From positions 159,978 to 223,977 of the forward strand of contig CAMBMO010000002.1 of assembly GCA_945868805.1 (NCBI GenBank): a DNA stretch of 64,000 bases, in the 5' to 3' direction. The DNA comes from Singulisphaera sp. GP187. GTDB taxonomy: Bacteria > Planctomycetota > Phycisphaerae > Phycisphaerales > SM1A02. The position numbers and the translations under genes were made by a program. Of this stretch, positions 29,127 through 39,308 are shown one piece after another. The notes under the pieces are model-generated. The model made no database searches. It worked only from the letters and a program-made list of their open reading frames with translations, and had not been told where the DNA came from. Position 1 is the first letter of the stretch; each line of letters opens with the position of its first letter.

Positions 29127-30232
29127 TACTTCTCAACAACCGCGCTCCACTGCGCAGAATTCGAGCAGCGGATGAACTCGGCCTTGACCACATCCGCCTG
29201 CGGGTGATGGGCCGCAAACTTGATTCCGAACTTTCGCATCCGCCGACTCGTGACATTCTCCCCGTAGAGCACCTTCGCGAGTTCGAAGTGCTCCAAGAGC
29301 GCCGATCGCTGCTCACCGATCGTCGGAGGTGTTGGATTCCTTCCCGCCATCATCTCGCGCGCCTGTCGGAAGATCCACGGGTTGCCGATGCATCCGCGTG
29401 CGACGCTGACACCACTCACTCCGCACTGATCGATCATCGCAAAGATGTCGTTGACGGTCCAGACATCGCCCGAACCGAAGATGACACGATCGGTGTGGCG
29501 TGCAGTCAGTTCGCTCAAGAACTCCCAGCGACCTGGACCTGTGTACTTCTGTTCGACCGTACGGCAGTGCACAGTCGTCCACGCGTACCCACACTCATAG
29601 GCCGCATTGAAGATCCGTTCGAAACTCGCCGCCATCTCTGCGGTGTCGTCGTATCCGCGACGCAACTTCACCGTGCATGGCACACGCCCACCGACCGCAT
29701 TAATCACCGCACGCAGGATGTCGATTGCCTTATCGGGGTGCGCCAAGAAATGCCCGCCCCGATTATTCGCGCTGATCTTCTTCACGGGACACGCAAGATT
29801 CACGTCCACGACATCGTGGCCCATCGTGACAATCAGATCCGCGGCGCGTGCCATCTCGTCGGGATTCGATCCCATGATCTGACCCGCAAGCGGATGATCG
29901 TCGACCGTCGCAGCGATGTTGTCTTCGACCTCTCCCATGCCGCACTCGGTCGCGATCAGATCGGGATCTTCGCGGATCTTTCCCTTTCCGCCATTGAGAA
30001 GCGTGCGGTCAAGGAGCGCTTCGGTCACGCAAAATGGACACCCATGACGACGCGCAATCAGGCGCATCGCGCCGTCGGAGTAGCCCGCGAGCCCCGCTTG
30101 GAAGAACGGCGCGTCGAATCGAGGCAGAAGTGCCTGCACCCGTGGATCGACCCGCGCAAGCTTCGCCGTCTCCGCAGGCGACCGCGAAAGGGTCCGCGCG
30201 GGCAATTCGCTCGGTGTGAGTTCGACGCTCAT
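29111..30232 (-). CDS. tRNA-dihydrouridine synthase
   Basis: GQIMGSNPDEMARAADLIVTMGHDVVDVNLACPVKKI..NRGGHFLAHP..VNAVGGRVPCTVKLRRG...VHCRTVEQKYTG..IFGSGDVWTVND..SVARGCIGNPWIF. Confidence 0.93.
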   Translation of the reverse strand: MSVELTPSELPARTLSRSPAETAKLARVDPRVQALLPRFDAPFFQAGLAGYSDGAMRLIARRHGCPFCVTEALLDRTLLNGGKGKIREDPDLIATECGMGEVEDNIAATVDDHPLAGQIMGSNPDEMARAADLIVTMGHDVVDVNLACPVKKISANNRGGHFLAHPDKAIDILRAVINAVGGRVPCTVKLRRGYDDTAEMAASFERIFNAAYECGYAWTTVHCRTVEQKYTGPGRWEFLSELTARHTDRVIFGSGDVWTVNDIFAMIDQCGVSGVSVARGCIGNPWIFRQAREMMAGRNPTPPTIGEQRSALLEHFELAKVLYGENVTSRRMRKFGIKFAAHHPQADVVKAEFIRCSNSAQWSAVVEKYYGLS

Positions 30233-30272
30233 GGCTGAAGTCTACGGAGCGATCTCCTACACTTGCACCTGA

Positions 30273-30713
30273 ATGATCTGCGGTCGAATTCAGTTGCATA
30301 TCACCTCTCTCCTCATCGCGAGTGCGCTCTGCGGGTGCGGTGCCAACCTCTATGACCCGAAATTGGCGACGCGCGCCTACCCCGAGGCACTTGTGCAATC
30401 AGAAGTCGTGCAGATACAGGCCGTGCCCAAAGAAACGACTCTTCAGATCATCAACGCGACCGCAACCCAATACAACAACATCGACGTCTGGGTCAATCGC
30501 AGATTCGTTCAGCATGTCGACGTGCTCCTTCCTGGACAGACCATCGAGCTGCAGATCGACAAGTTTCGCGATGTCTGGGGACAGTGCCCTCAACCTGGTG
30601 GATTCTGGAGAACGCGCGCGCCGACACCGCTGGTGCTTGTGCAGATTCAGCGTAGCGAATCAACCACGCTCGTCGGACTTGTCACCGTCGTCCCTGAAGA
30701 CGCGCGGTACTAG
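30273..30713 (+). CDS. Hypothetical lipoprotein
   Basis: Signal peptide with lipobox-like [14 protein letters not shown]; no known domain. Confidence 0.6.
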   Translation: MICGRIQLHITSLLIASALCGCGANLYDPKLATRAYPEALVQSEVVQIQAVPKETTLQIINATATQYNNIDVWVNRRFVQHVDVLLPGQTIELQIDKFRDVWGQCPQPGGFWRTRAPTPLVLVQIQRSESTTLVGLVTVVPEDARY

Positions 30714-31741
30714 CTCTTCAACTCGCTCTTCAACTCGCTCTTCAACTCGCTCTTCGTGAGCGGCGTCGCCGGAACCGCGATCCCTAACTGTGCGCACTTC
30801 ATCTCGAACTCCGCAGTCTCGCGCTTGTTCGACGTCGCGAGCGGCTTGCTGGACTTAATCGCTTCGATTTCCAGTTTGGTCAGGTGCATCGCGCCCAGTC
30901 GATAGTCCTCGAATGCCTCGCATGAAATCGGGACGATCGGCTTCATCAATTCGTACATCGCATCGGCAAAGACTCGAATCTCGTACTGCGCGTGTGGGTC
31001 CATTCGCAGCGAAAGGAAATGGAACAAGTTGTGCAGATCGCACTTCCAATACCACTCGGTGTAGACCGAAACGGGGAGTGCCGCCCGCGCCAATTCACGC
31101 GCGACACCCTTGTCGGTCAGGTTGAGGTAGTCCTTGTACAGATCCTCGGCACGGTCGAGGAGCCCGAGAAATTCCTCGGCTGTTCCCGCATCGACGAGCC
31201 CATCGCCGCCCTGCCTGTTCGATGCGCTCTGCGAACGAATGGAATCGGGTGTTGGCCGATAGAAACGATCCGGCACGATTGAATAACGCGCGCTGTACTC
31301 GTTGACATTCGCGGTGCGATGTCGAATCCACTGCCGTGCGACAAAGATCGGCATCGCGATGTGAAACTTGAACTCGACCATCTCAAATGGAGTCGTGTGA
31401 TGATGGCGCAAGAGGTACCGCACCAATCCCCGGTCTTCGTTGACTTGCTTGGTGCCTTCGCCATACGAAACTCGCGCGGCTTGCACGATGGAAAAGTCTG
31501 CTGTCTTCCCGACGGGTGCCATCCGCGGCATGCAGTCGATGAGCGCGACGAATCCATGATCGAGCACTCGCTTTTCAATGCGCGCCGCGCCACCCATCAC
31601 GTCGATCATCGGCGAGTCCGGCATCATGCGGACAGTTGCATTGTTGGGATGGATGGTCGGCTCGGTTGCGTTGTGCGTCGATGCGTCAGAACTCATGTTG
31701 CTCACTTCTGTATTGAGAGATTTCCGTACGCAGTCAACCAA
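30710..31741 (-). CDS. thyX: FAD-dependent thymidylate synthase ThyX
   Basis: [42 protein letters not shown] (ThyX motif RHRxxSxNExSxRY-like); C-terminal [14 protein letters not shown] repeat. Confidence 0.95.
   Translation of the reverse strand: MVDCVRKSLNTEVSNMSSDASTHNATEPTIHPNNATVRMMPDSPMIDVMGGAARIEKRVLDHGFVALIDCMPRMAPVGKTADFSIVQAARVSYGEGTKQVNEDRGLVRYLLRHHHTTPFEMVEFKFHIAMPIFVARQWIRHRTANVNEYSARYSIVPDRFYRPTPDSIRSQSASNRQGGDGLVDAGTAEEFLGLLDRAEDLYKDYLNLTDKGVARELARAALPVSVYTEWYWKCDLHNLFHFLSLRMDPHAQYEIRVFADAMYELMKPIVPISCEAFEDYRLGAMHLTKLEIEAIKSSKPLATSNKRETAEFEMKCAQLGIAVPATPLTKSELKSELKSELKS
30714..30755. repeat. 12-bp tandem repeat (ctcttcaactcg) x3 plus partial
   Basis: Read directly; encodes ELKS repeats at the ThyX C-terminus on the minus strand. 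Confidence 0.95.
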
Positions 31742-32184
31742 CCGTTGACGACTTCTAGAGTATCGATTCCGCTCGGATTCCCACGCGCGATTACATGCGG
31801 CGCATCAATGGGATTTTTGGAAAACTCGAGACCTGCAATCTTGAGGGCCTCAGCCGCCGATGGGGGAATCAACATCCCAGCCATCGCAACCTCGCGCGTG
31901 TCGGGCCAGCCAGGGCTCTGCACTTCGATTCTCTCGCAGGGCCACGCCCCCCCTGCGACGGCGAGAATCGACGCCTCCGAGTCCGGCCACGTGCGATCCC
32001 CCTGCTGGACATAGCACAGACACGCCCAAGCGACTGATCGAAGTGCGCCGTCGGTTTCCTTCGCACGCGCACGAACCTTGTTTGCGACCATGAATCCCCA
32101 GATGAAGGTTCCAACGGTGATGATGATGAAGGACGCGAAGAGCACTCGCGCGGTCGTGCGCGAGCCAGGGAGTGGCTGATTCAC
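31702..32184 (-). CDS. Hypothetical membrane-anchored protein
   Basis: N-terminal TM ([23 protein letters not shown]); overlaps the ABC ATPase stop by ATGA. Confidence 0.5.
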   Translation of the reverse strand: MNQPLPGSRTTARVLFASFIIITVGTFIWGFMVANKVRARAKETDGALRSVAWACLCYVQQGDRTWPDSEASILAVAGGAWPCERIEVQSPGWPDTREVAMAGMLIPPSAAEALKIAGLEFSKNPIDAPHVIARGNPSGIDTLEVVNGWLTAYGNLSIQK

Positions 32185-33029
32185 ATCCGCATCCCTTCGA
32201 GCTTCACTCGTTCTTTGCGACGCATCGGGTCAGCCTCGGGAACGGCCGACAGAAGCGCTTGGGTGTACGGATGCTTCGGCGAGTTGATGATCTCGTCACG
32301 CGTCCCCTGCTCGACGATCTTCCCGTTCCACATCACGATGATCCGCGCGCACGCGTGGTGAATGACTGCCATGTCGTGGCTGATGAACAGATATGACAAT
32401 TTAAATTCGCTCTGAAGGTCGGAAAGGAGATTCAGAATCTGGCTCTGGATTGAAACGTCGAGCGCGCTCGTCGGTTCGTCGCAGACGATCAGTCGCGGTT
32501 CGAGCGCGAGCGCCCGCGCGATGCCGATGCGCTGTTTCTGACCTCCCGAGAATTCGTGCGGATATCGATCTGCAGCGCCACGCCACAATCCGCACCGTTC
32601 GAGCAGGCTTCCCACGCGATCGCGGACTGCTTCTTTCGGCACGATGTTGTGGACTTCGAGTGGCTCGCCGATGATGCGCCCGACGCGCATGCGCGGGTTG
32701 AGCGAACCACCGGGATCTTGGAAGATGATCTGCATCTGTCGACGCAGTTTGCGCAAACTCGTCGCCCCCTGTGCAAAGACATCGACGCCGTCGAAGTGAA
32801 CTCGGCCACCCGTCGCCGGGATCAATCGCAGAATGGCGCGACCAACTGTGGTCTTGCCACATCCCGACTCACCGACGAGTCCAAGCGTCTCGCCGGGTTG
32901 GATGGAAAAACTCACTCCGTCCACGGCGCGCCGGTAATCGACGATGCGCTGGAGAATCCCACGACGCACGGGGAAGTGCACTTCGAGATCCTGAACTTCG
33001 AGCAGTGGTTTGGGATTCTGGGGTGTCAT
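32181..33029 (-). CDS. Oligopeptide/dipeptide ABC transporter ATP-binding protein
   Basis: [80 protein letters not shown]. Confidence 0.93.
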   Translation of the reverse strand: MTPQNPKPLLEVQDLEVHFPVRRGILQRIVDYRRAVDGVSFSIQPGETLGLVGESGCGKTTVGRAILRLIPATGGRVHFDGVDVFAQGATSLRKLRRQMQIIFQDPGGSLNPRMRVGRIIGEPLEVHNIVPKEAVRDRVGSLLERCGLWRGAADRYPHEFSGGQKQRIGIARALALEPRLIVCDEPTSALDVSIQSQILNLLSDLQSEFKLSYLFISHDMAVIHHACARIIVMWNGKIVEQGTRDEIINSPKHPYTQALLSAVPEADPMRRKERVKLEGMRM

Positions 33030-33032
33030 CGC

Positions 33033-34514
33033 TTACCGAAGTGGTATGTCAAAATCACCGAGCGTGCCCGATGGAAGTGCGATCGTCAAAATCGCGCTTG
33101 TTCGACCGATCCCCCGCCGTGTCACTGCCCCGCGACCGAGTCGGACATAGAACTCTTCGATGTTGCCGATCGATTGGCCGCCGATAGCGACGATGATCGA
33201 TCCAGCCGGAACGATTCCATCGAGCTTTGACTCGGGAGTGACTTCCTGCACGATCACGCCTCGCCGATGGGGCACACCCAGCGAGCCACAAGATTCCTGA
33301 GTACTCGTCGCAAGCTTGGCGAATCCGTAATTGCGAAGAATGTCGGCGATGTCGACCGCTTCCATTTGAGGATCGCGCTTGATGAGTTCGACCGCAAACT
33401 TCATCTCTTCGCCTCGACCCTGTTCAAGTTGGGGGCGCCAAACCTGAAACTCGATCGTCTGCCCTGGTTTGCGCGTACCGATGACCGATGGAACATTGTC
33501 TGCCTCGATGATTCGAACTCCGTCGATCACCGTGATGACATCCCCGACTTTCAGTCCCGCACGCTCTGCGGGGCTCCCGGGTGTGATTCGCGTCACCACT
33601 GCGCCATCCGCATTGAAGTGTTCGGCGACGAATCGGAAGACTGGGTCACGCATCTGTGGAGCAAGAATGGAATTGACTGGTTGCACCGCGACGCCTGAAA
33701 AACCCTTTGCGACTTCGCCTGTCGCGATCAGCTGCTCCACGACAAACTCGATGATGTCCATCGGAATCGCGAGGCCGATCCCGCCGAACTGCCCTTGCCC
33801 GAGTGTGCTTCCTCGTCCCGTCGCAATCGCCGTATTCATGCCGATCACTCGTCCATAGATATCCGTGAGCGGTCCGCCCGAATTGCCCGGATTGATCGCC
33901 GCGTCAACTTGAATGAAGTTCTCATAGTCAACATCCGAAAGTCCCGCGCTTCGCCCGACACCAGAGACAATCCCCGCGCTCATCGAGAATCGGAAGTCAA
34001 ATGGTGAACCGAATGCGAAAACCATATCCCCTTGCGTTGGAATGTCGATCGAACGCTGTGCCGGAATCAACTCATCCGCATCGATGCGAAGCACCGCGAT
34101 GTCGGTCTTGAGATCCAGCCCAATCAACTGTGCCTGAACGATCTGCCCGCTGTGCAATTGCACATCGATGCGATCCGCGCCATCGACGACATGGCCATTG
34201 GTAACGATGTGTCCGTAGACGTCGTAGACCCACGCAGAGCCCGTATTGAGAAACGGACGGCCGCCGCCTCGCCCCGCCTGCGATCCCTCGGCACTCAATG
34301 ACAAGACTGACGGCTCGACAACGCTTGCAATATCTCGTGTCGCCTGATTCAATTCTTCGAGTGCGTTGCTTCGACTGAGTCGCCCCTTTGCAGCGACGAG
34401 TTCCGCCTCGACGCGCGCCTGCGTCAGACTGCGGACCGCACGCGGAGTCGCGATGATCACCAGCACGGCAGCAATTCCGACGACTGCCGCAGGAAGGAGA
34501 GTTTGGACCTTCAT
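33033..34514 (-). CDS. Trypsin-like serine protease with PDZ domain(s) (HtrA/DegP family)
   Basis: ITNGHVVDGADRIDVQL, DIAVLRIDAD, INPGNSGGPLTDIYGRVIGMNTAI, PDZ AERAGLKVGDVITVIDGVRI. Confidence 0.92.
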   Translation of the reverse strand: MKVQTLLPAAVVGIAAVLVIIATPRAVRSLTQARVEAELVAAKGRLSRSNALEELNQATRDIASVVEPSVLSLSAEGSQAGRGGGRPFLNTGSAWVYDVYGHIVTNGHVVDGADRIDVQLHSGQIVQAQLIGLDLKTDIAVLRIDADELIPAQRSIDIPTQGDMVFAFGSPFDFRFSMSAGIVSGVGRSAGLSDVDYENFIQVDAAINPGNSGGPLTDIYGRVIGMNTAIATGRGSTLGQGQFGGIGLAIPMDIIEFVVEQLIATGEVAKGFSGVAVQPVNSILAPQMRDPVFRFVAEHFNADGAVVTRITPGSPAERAGLKVGDVITVIDGVRIIEADNVPSVIGTRKPGQTIEFQVWRPQLEQGRGEEMKFAVELIKRDPQMEAVDIADILRNYGFAKLATSTQESCGSLGVPHRRGVIVQEVTPESKLDGIVPAGSIIVAIGGQSIGNIEEFYVRLGRGAVTRRGIGRTSAILTIALPSGTLGDFDIPLR

Positions 34515-35479
34515 CGCTTCGGCTCGGCACCGGATCGGGTCTCGTTCGATCCGCCCGTGCGCAACTTCACCGCCTCGAGAAATTCAGCCCGCTGCGCGTC
34601 CCCCATGACATAAGGATGCTCACCGAGATTTCCAGTCGACACTCGCCGCATCCAATCTCGTGCCGCTTCGGAAATCTGTAGACCGATCTGCGCCGTCGGA
34701 AGTGCAAACGCGGGTTGCCACGCGGTCATGCCAAGCAAGTCTTGTAAGACGACGACTTGTCCGTGGCACGAAGGACCGGCACCACAACCGATGACTGGAA
34801 CAGTCGATTCACGCACGATCTGCTCTGCAACCTCAGCGGGCGCCGCTTCGACAAGCAACATCGTCGCTCCAGCCTCAATCATCGCCTTCGCATCGTCGAG
34901 CAACGCAACCGCCGAGTGCGCGCTCTTCCCCGCTGCGTAGTAACCGCCGTGCAACTTCGCATGCTGGGGTCGCGATCCGATGTGCGCAACAACAGGAACT
35001 CCGGCGCGACTCATTTTCGAAACCAGATCTGCGAACGATCGATCGACCTCGATCTTCACGAGATCGGCGAGGCCCTCCGTCATAAATCGACCGGCATTAC
35101 GAATGGCTTCGGAATCGCACGCCTGGTAACTCATGAATGGCATGTCAGCCATGACGAGGGTCTTCGGCGCACCGCGCTTCACCCCAGCCGTCAGTGCAAT
35201 GAGAAACTCGAGTGGCGTGTGGACCGTGCTTGGAAATCCAAGGATGACCTCACCCGCGGTGTCGCCCACGAGCAGCACGTGCAAACCAGCATTCTGCAAC
35301 CAACGCGCGGTCGTCGCGTCGTAGCAGGTGAGGCATGCGAACTTTTCGCCGCCACGAAACATCTTCAAAATCGTGCGCAGTGTGAACGGGGCGCGATTTC
35401 GCGCCACCTCCGAGGGGTCATTCGCCCCGACTGCGAGCTGTCCGAGTGTCTTGTCCGATTCGTGTGGTCCAGCGGTCAT
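34511..35479 (-). CDS. panB: 3-methyl-2-oxobutanoate hydroxymethyltransferase
   Basis: KFACLTCYDATTARWLQNAGLHVLLVGDTAGEVILGFPSTVHTPLE..VMADMPFMSY..VVAHIGSRPQ..GCGAGPSCHGQVVVLQDLLGM. Confidence 0.95.
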   Translation of the reverse strand: MTAGPHESDKTLGQLAVGANDPSEVARNRAPFTLRTILKMFRGGEKFACLTCYDATTARWLQNAGLHVLLVGDTAGEVILGFPSTVHTPLEFLIALTAGVKRGAPKTLVMADMPFMSYQACDSEAIRNAGRFMTEGLADLVKIEVDRSFADLVSKMSRAGVPVVAHIGSRPQHAKLHGGYYAAGKSAHSAVALLDDAKAMIEAGATMLLVEAAPAEVAEQIVRESTVPVIGCGAGPSCHGQVVVLQDLLGMTAWQPAFALPTAQIGLQISEAARDWMRRVSTGNLGEHPYVMGDAQRAEFLEAVKLRTGGSNETRSGAEPKR

Positions 35480-35519
35480 AGTGTCCTTCGAGAGAATAGT
35501 GGTTCTCTTGCGCGCAAAC

Positions 35520-36254
35520 TTACTCGCTCGTGCCAGCATTCATGAATCTGCCGAACGTTCCGCGCATCGGATTGAAAACGACATTGTCGCGCCCGAGCAC
35601 AAATACATCGGCGATTTCGATCGCCTCTCGAAACGACTCCTGCGCGTGTTTCATATCTTCACACGGAGTTGTGATTCGACCCGCGCCCAGATGCTCTTCC
35701 GTCACGATGGCATCGCCTGTGACCAGGATGGTCGACGAAGGAATCGAGAGAAGGAGTCCAGCGGTCCCGGGGGTCACGCCTGGCAATGGAAAGAGGTCGA
35801 CTCCATCGGCGAGTCGGTCGGGAGCGTCCTTCACTCTGCGACCAACTTCGATCGAGGTCTTCACAAAATCGATGACACCCCGAGCCTGCGCGTCACCCGC
35901 CTGCGACTCATCCACATCAGAGAGTCGTTCCACTTCTTCACTCACAGCTGCGAGACGCTCGCGATCTGCGGCAGCCATCCACCATGATGCCTTGGGAAAG
36001 AGCGTGATGCCACGGAACTGCGCAGGACTCTTGCTGGTCAAGAAGACATCGGTGATTTGGTCGGGAGTGACACTGGTGCGCGACTGCATGCGTGGCAGAA
36101 GAATGTTCGGCGGGAGCGATGGATCGACAATGATCTTGCGATCGCCTGACTCGATCAGCGTGGTTGTGGAGTGCCCTTCCCTCGTCGCAACCTTTTCCCC
36201 CCAGAGCGGGTGAGCGCCGAGCGCGCCGATGGAGATGATGCGAAAGTGGAGCAT
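35520..36254 (-). CDS. MBL-fold metallo-hydrolase-like protein
   Basis: HSTTTLIESGDRKIIVDPSLPP, VFLTSKSPAQFRGI, PLPGVTPGTAGLLLSIPSSTILVTGDAI; His of HxHxDH appears substituted. Confidence 0.65.
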   Translation of the reverse strand: MLHFRIISIGALGAHPLWGEKVATREGHSTTTLIESGDRKIIVDPSLPPNILLPRMQSRTSVTPDQITDVFLTSKSPAQFRGITLFPKASWWMAAADRERLAAVSEEVERLSDVDESQAGDAQARGVIDFVKTSIEVGRRVKDAPDRLADGVDLFPLPGVTPGTAGLLLSIPSSTILVTGDAIVTEEHLGAGRITTPCEDMKHAQESFREAIEIADVFVLGRDNVVFNPMRGTFGRFMNAGTSE

Positions 36255-36288
36255 GGAAAATTCCTCTGGGACCCTTCGACGAATCAGC

Positions 36289-36873
36289 TCAGTCTGCCTG
36301 CGTTTCAAGTGCCAATCGCGCGAGCGAATGATTCGGATCATTCAACTTCTCGCCGATGGCCTGCGCGACATTCGGCGGCACGAACGGCTTGAGTTTCTCC
36401 ATCGATCCGCCAAATGCGGCAATCTGCCGAATGAGACTCGAAGAAAGAAAGGCATACGCCTCGCCCGTCACGACGAAGACCGTCTCGACGCCTGCGACCT
36501 GTCGATTGGTGATCGCAAGCTGGCACTCCGATGCGAGGTCGGTGACATTGCGAATGCCACGGATGATCCCGGATGCGCCGCAGGTGCGTGCGAAGTCGAC
36601 AGTCAGTCCCGAGTAGGTCGAAACCGAGACTCGCGCACCATCCGGCTCGCGCATGACGATTTCGGCGACGAGTGGCTCGAGCAATGCGATGCGCTCTTCG
36701 ATGGGGAAAAAGTCGGGCTTGTCGGGATTGCGTCCGACGGCGACCACCACTTCATCGAAGAGTCGCCGAGCGCGACAGAGCACATCCAGATGTCCTAACG
36801 TTGGGGGATCGAACGACCCGGGATAGATCGCGAGGTGGTGCTTCGGGTTGTGTCGGGTTGAACTGCCAGCCAT
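36289..36873 (-). CDS. coaD: Phosphopantetheine adenylyltransferase
   Basis: AIYPGSFDPPTLGHLDVLCRARRLFDEVVVAVGRNPDK ... ASGIIRGIRNVTDLASECQLAITNRQ ... SSSLIRQIAAFGG. Confidence 0.95.
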   Translation of the reverse strand: MAGSSTRHNPKHHLAIYPGSFDPPTLGHLDVLCRARRLFDEVVVAVGRNPDKPDFFPIEERIALLEPLVAEIVMREPDGARVSVSTYSGLTVDFARTCGASGIIRGIRNVTDLASECQLAITNRQVAGVETVFVVTGEAYAFLSSSLIRQIAAFGGSMEKLKPFVPPNVAQAIGEKLNDPNHSLARLALETQAD

Positions 36874-36939
36874 GAACGCAAGTGTAGGGTGTCGATAATG
36901 AAAATTCAGAAATCTCCAGAACTGGACTTGCACTGCCTC

Positions 36940-37084
36940 TTGGGAATCCGATCATTGGGTTGCAGTCGCAGTTGTGTTCGACTGAGGAGGCATGAAACGG
37001 GAAGCGAGAGGTTCGCAATCCCGACTGACAACCCTGGATCGGCCCCGCATCGGATCTGCCTCCCCGAGCGGGGCCTCCATTTTT
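36940..37084 (+). ncRNA. Candidate structured ncRNA (three-way junction) followed by intrinsic terminator
   Basis: CCGATC(36948-53)/GATCGG(37037-42), GGGTTG(36957-62)/CAACCC(37029-34), CAGTCG/CGACTG, CGGGA.GCGA/TCGC..TCCCG; then GGCCCCGC(37041-48)/GCGGGGCC(37068-75) and TTTTT. Confidence 0.4.
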
Positions 37085-37123
37085 GCCTATTCGTTCTCGG
37101 CGCCCGGTTTCACCGAGCCCGAC

Positions 37124-38530
37124 TCACCGAGCCCGACTCACTGACCGCATTTGGGCGAACTGACGATGTCCATATTTCCCGCTGTGAAATCCATGACCAG
37201 ACTGTCGTGCACCGACCCATGGACTCCCTGTAGCACCACCACATCCGCGGTTGATTCCCACCATCCCAGCAGTGAGTTGCTCTGCAACGCGCGCGGCGCG
37301 ATCCTGTGATCCAAAGACGGCAGCGCCAAGTCCGTAAGGCGTGTCGTTGGCAAGCGCGACGGCTTCATCATCGCTCTTCACACGCATGATCGATGCGACG
37401 GGTCCAAATGTTTCGTCGCGCATGATCGACATCGCATGAGTGACACCGACGAGCACTGTGGGGCGAATGAAGTTGCCTGCGCTTGCGGCATTTCCATCGC
37501 ACTCTCCGAAGAGACACTTCGCACCGTCAGCGATAGCACCACGCAGTTGATCCATGACGATCTTCTTCTGACGTGCGCTTGCCATCGGACCGATCTCCGT
37601 CGTCGCGAGCGCGCCATCCCCCTGCTTGAGTGCCCGAGCGCCATCAACGACTGCAGCTGTGAATGCATCGGCGACTTTGTCAGCGACATAGATTCGCTCA
37701 GTACTCACACAGACTTGCCCAGAGTTTCGAAACGAATTTCGCACTGCAAACGCTGCCGCTGCGGTGATGTCGGCATCCTCAAGCACGATCAGCGGGTCCT
37801 TTCCGCCGAGTTCCAGAATGAGCCGCTTCAACCCAGCGGCCGCGTCGCGCATGATGAGCGCGCCCGTCGCACGACTGCCAGTAAAAATGATCAGATCGAC
37901 GGCACTACGCACAAGCGCACTGCCCTGCGTGCCATCGCCGTGCACAATCTGCAACACTCCAGCGGGCAGAACATTGATCAGACACTGCGCCCACATGTCA
38001 GCACAGAGTGGCGAGACTTCGCTTGGCTTCAACACGACGGTATTGCCCGCAATCAATGCTGGGACAGCCGACTGGGCTGGCATGAGAATCGGGAAATTCC
38101 ACGGCGTGATGACTGCGGCGACTCCCAGCGCATCGAAGTGCAGGCGCGTCGAGGTCTTCTCGTCTTCGAGCACCTCGGGACGGAGCGCCTCGACGATTTC
38201 ATCGATTTCCCGCGCGAGCCCATCCGCGGAGTAGTTCGCCTCACCAATCGCCTCGCTGAGTGGCTTTCCCATTTCAGCGCATGCAAGCGCGCCCATTTCC
38301 GCTGCGCGAGACTTGAGCGCATCGATTGCGCTCTTGACGACCGTAGCACGCGCATCGACTCCAAGTGCGACCCAAGCGGGCTGTGCGGCGCGCGCACGTG
38401 CGACGGCGCATTCGATTTCACCGAGCGATGTTGGGGCGATCGTCCCAGCGACTTCGCCGGTTGCTGGATTTCGAATTATGATCGAAGGAAGGACCGCAAC
38501 GGAGCTTGAGGGTGCAGTATGAGTTGACAT
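37124..38530 (-). CDS. NAD(P)-dependent aldehyde dehydrogenase (succinate-semialdehyde-type)
   Basis: VITPWNFPILMPAQSAVPALIAGNTVVLKPSEVSPL, FTGSRATGALIMRDAAAGLKRLILELGGKDPLIVLEDAD, NSGQVCVSTERIYV. Confidence 0.93.
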   Translation of the reverse strand: MSTHTAPSSSVAVLPSIIIRNPATGEVAGTIAPTSLGEIECAVARARAAQPAWVALGVDARATVVKSAIDALKSRAAEMGALACAEMGKPLSEAIGEANYSADGLAREIDEIVEALRPEVLEDEKTSTRLHFDALGVAAVITPWNFPILMPAQSAVPALIAGNTVVLKPSEVSPLCADMWAQCLINVLPAGVLQIVHGDGTQGSALVRSAVDLIIFTGSRATGALIMRDAAAGLKRLILELGGKDPLIVLEDADITAAAAFAVRNSFRNSGQVCVSTERIYVADKVADAFTAAVVDGARALKQGDGALATTEIGPMASARQKKIVMDQLRGAIADGAKCLFGECDGNAASAGNFIRPTVLVGVTHAMSIMRDETFGPVASIMRVKSDDEAVALANDTPYGLGAAVFGSQDRAARVAEQLTAGMVGINRGCGGATGSPWVGARQSGHGFHSGKYGHRQFAQMRSVSRAR

Positions 38531-38651
38531 GAGTCGCCGATGTTAGTGCCGTCGACGCGAGCTCAAGGGTTGTTGGCGTTGAGCGATTCGGTCGGTGGCA
38601 AACCCAGCACTCACGGCGTACGCGCGACACGGAAGCCCTCGAACTCGTCGA

Positions 38652-39203
38652 TCAAGCCGCTGTAGACCAGCAGGCGCGCCGACGCACGGCAGTGGGCGGA
38701 GCTAGATCCCAACCCCCCCGCCGCCCCCGCCCCTCGTGCAGCTTCTCACGCTCGCCGACGCGTGGTGCGAGGCGTGAGCGAGGCCGTATTGGGTCGATTT
38801 TTGTGGTTTTCTGCCATGATGGAGACTGCTGTTTGCCCATCGTGTCTGGAGCGTACGGAAGTGTCTCATCAATATTGGCACGGAGGGTTCGACCCTCGCT
38901 TCGCGCTTGACGACTGAGACGGCTCCAAAGCCACGCCGTGTCCGAATCGACTTGAAGCAACTCGAAGTGATGCAGAAACCGCATCGCAGAGCTACGACTC
39001 GCATCGTCGTACCGTTCGATCAATTCCGCTGATGACACAGCACTCATCCCGATCGCCGAATCGCCACGCTTCGAAAGAAAAGTAGCAGCGCGCCCTGGCA
39101 CACGGCGCTTGACCTCGCGTTCAAGATCGATGAGAAACGTCGTGTCTGCGATCACAAATCGCTCCGGCGATCGCGGCGTGGTCAGGTGGGATCTTCTGCG
39201 CAA
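38652..39203 (-). pseudogene. PIN-domain (VapC-like) ORF with replaced/truncated C-terminus
   Basis: FVIADTTFLIDLERE...GMSAVSSAELIERYDD...LLQVDSDTAWLWSRLSRQARSEGRTLRAN is PIN-like; the following IDETLPYAPDTMGKQQSPSWQ... lacks the ANDLWIAATAL motif. Confidence 0.55.
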
Positions 39204-39308
39204 GTGCCGCGGCCAACTTGGCTCGTGGCGGTCGAGTGGGCCGTGTTGTATTGACAGGTTACCCCCCCTCGAACGGCGTGACTTGCCCGCAACATCGCGG
39301 TTTGGCGG

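Noticed and set aside
32181-33029. Complete oligopeptide transporter operon
   Set aside because: Only one ATPase gene is present; no permease or binding-protein gene lies next to it in the window.
36979-36998. Hammerhead-ribozyme-like core CTGAGGA...GAAA
   Set aside because: CTGANGA and GAAA are present but only five bases (ggcat) separate them, so no stem II can form, and the expected U-H cleavage site after stem III is missing.
37008-37023. tRNA T-arm-like ggttcgcaatccc
   Set aside because: No acceptor, D-arm or anticodon arm fits around it; it is better explained as hairpin P3 of the candidate ncRNA.
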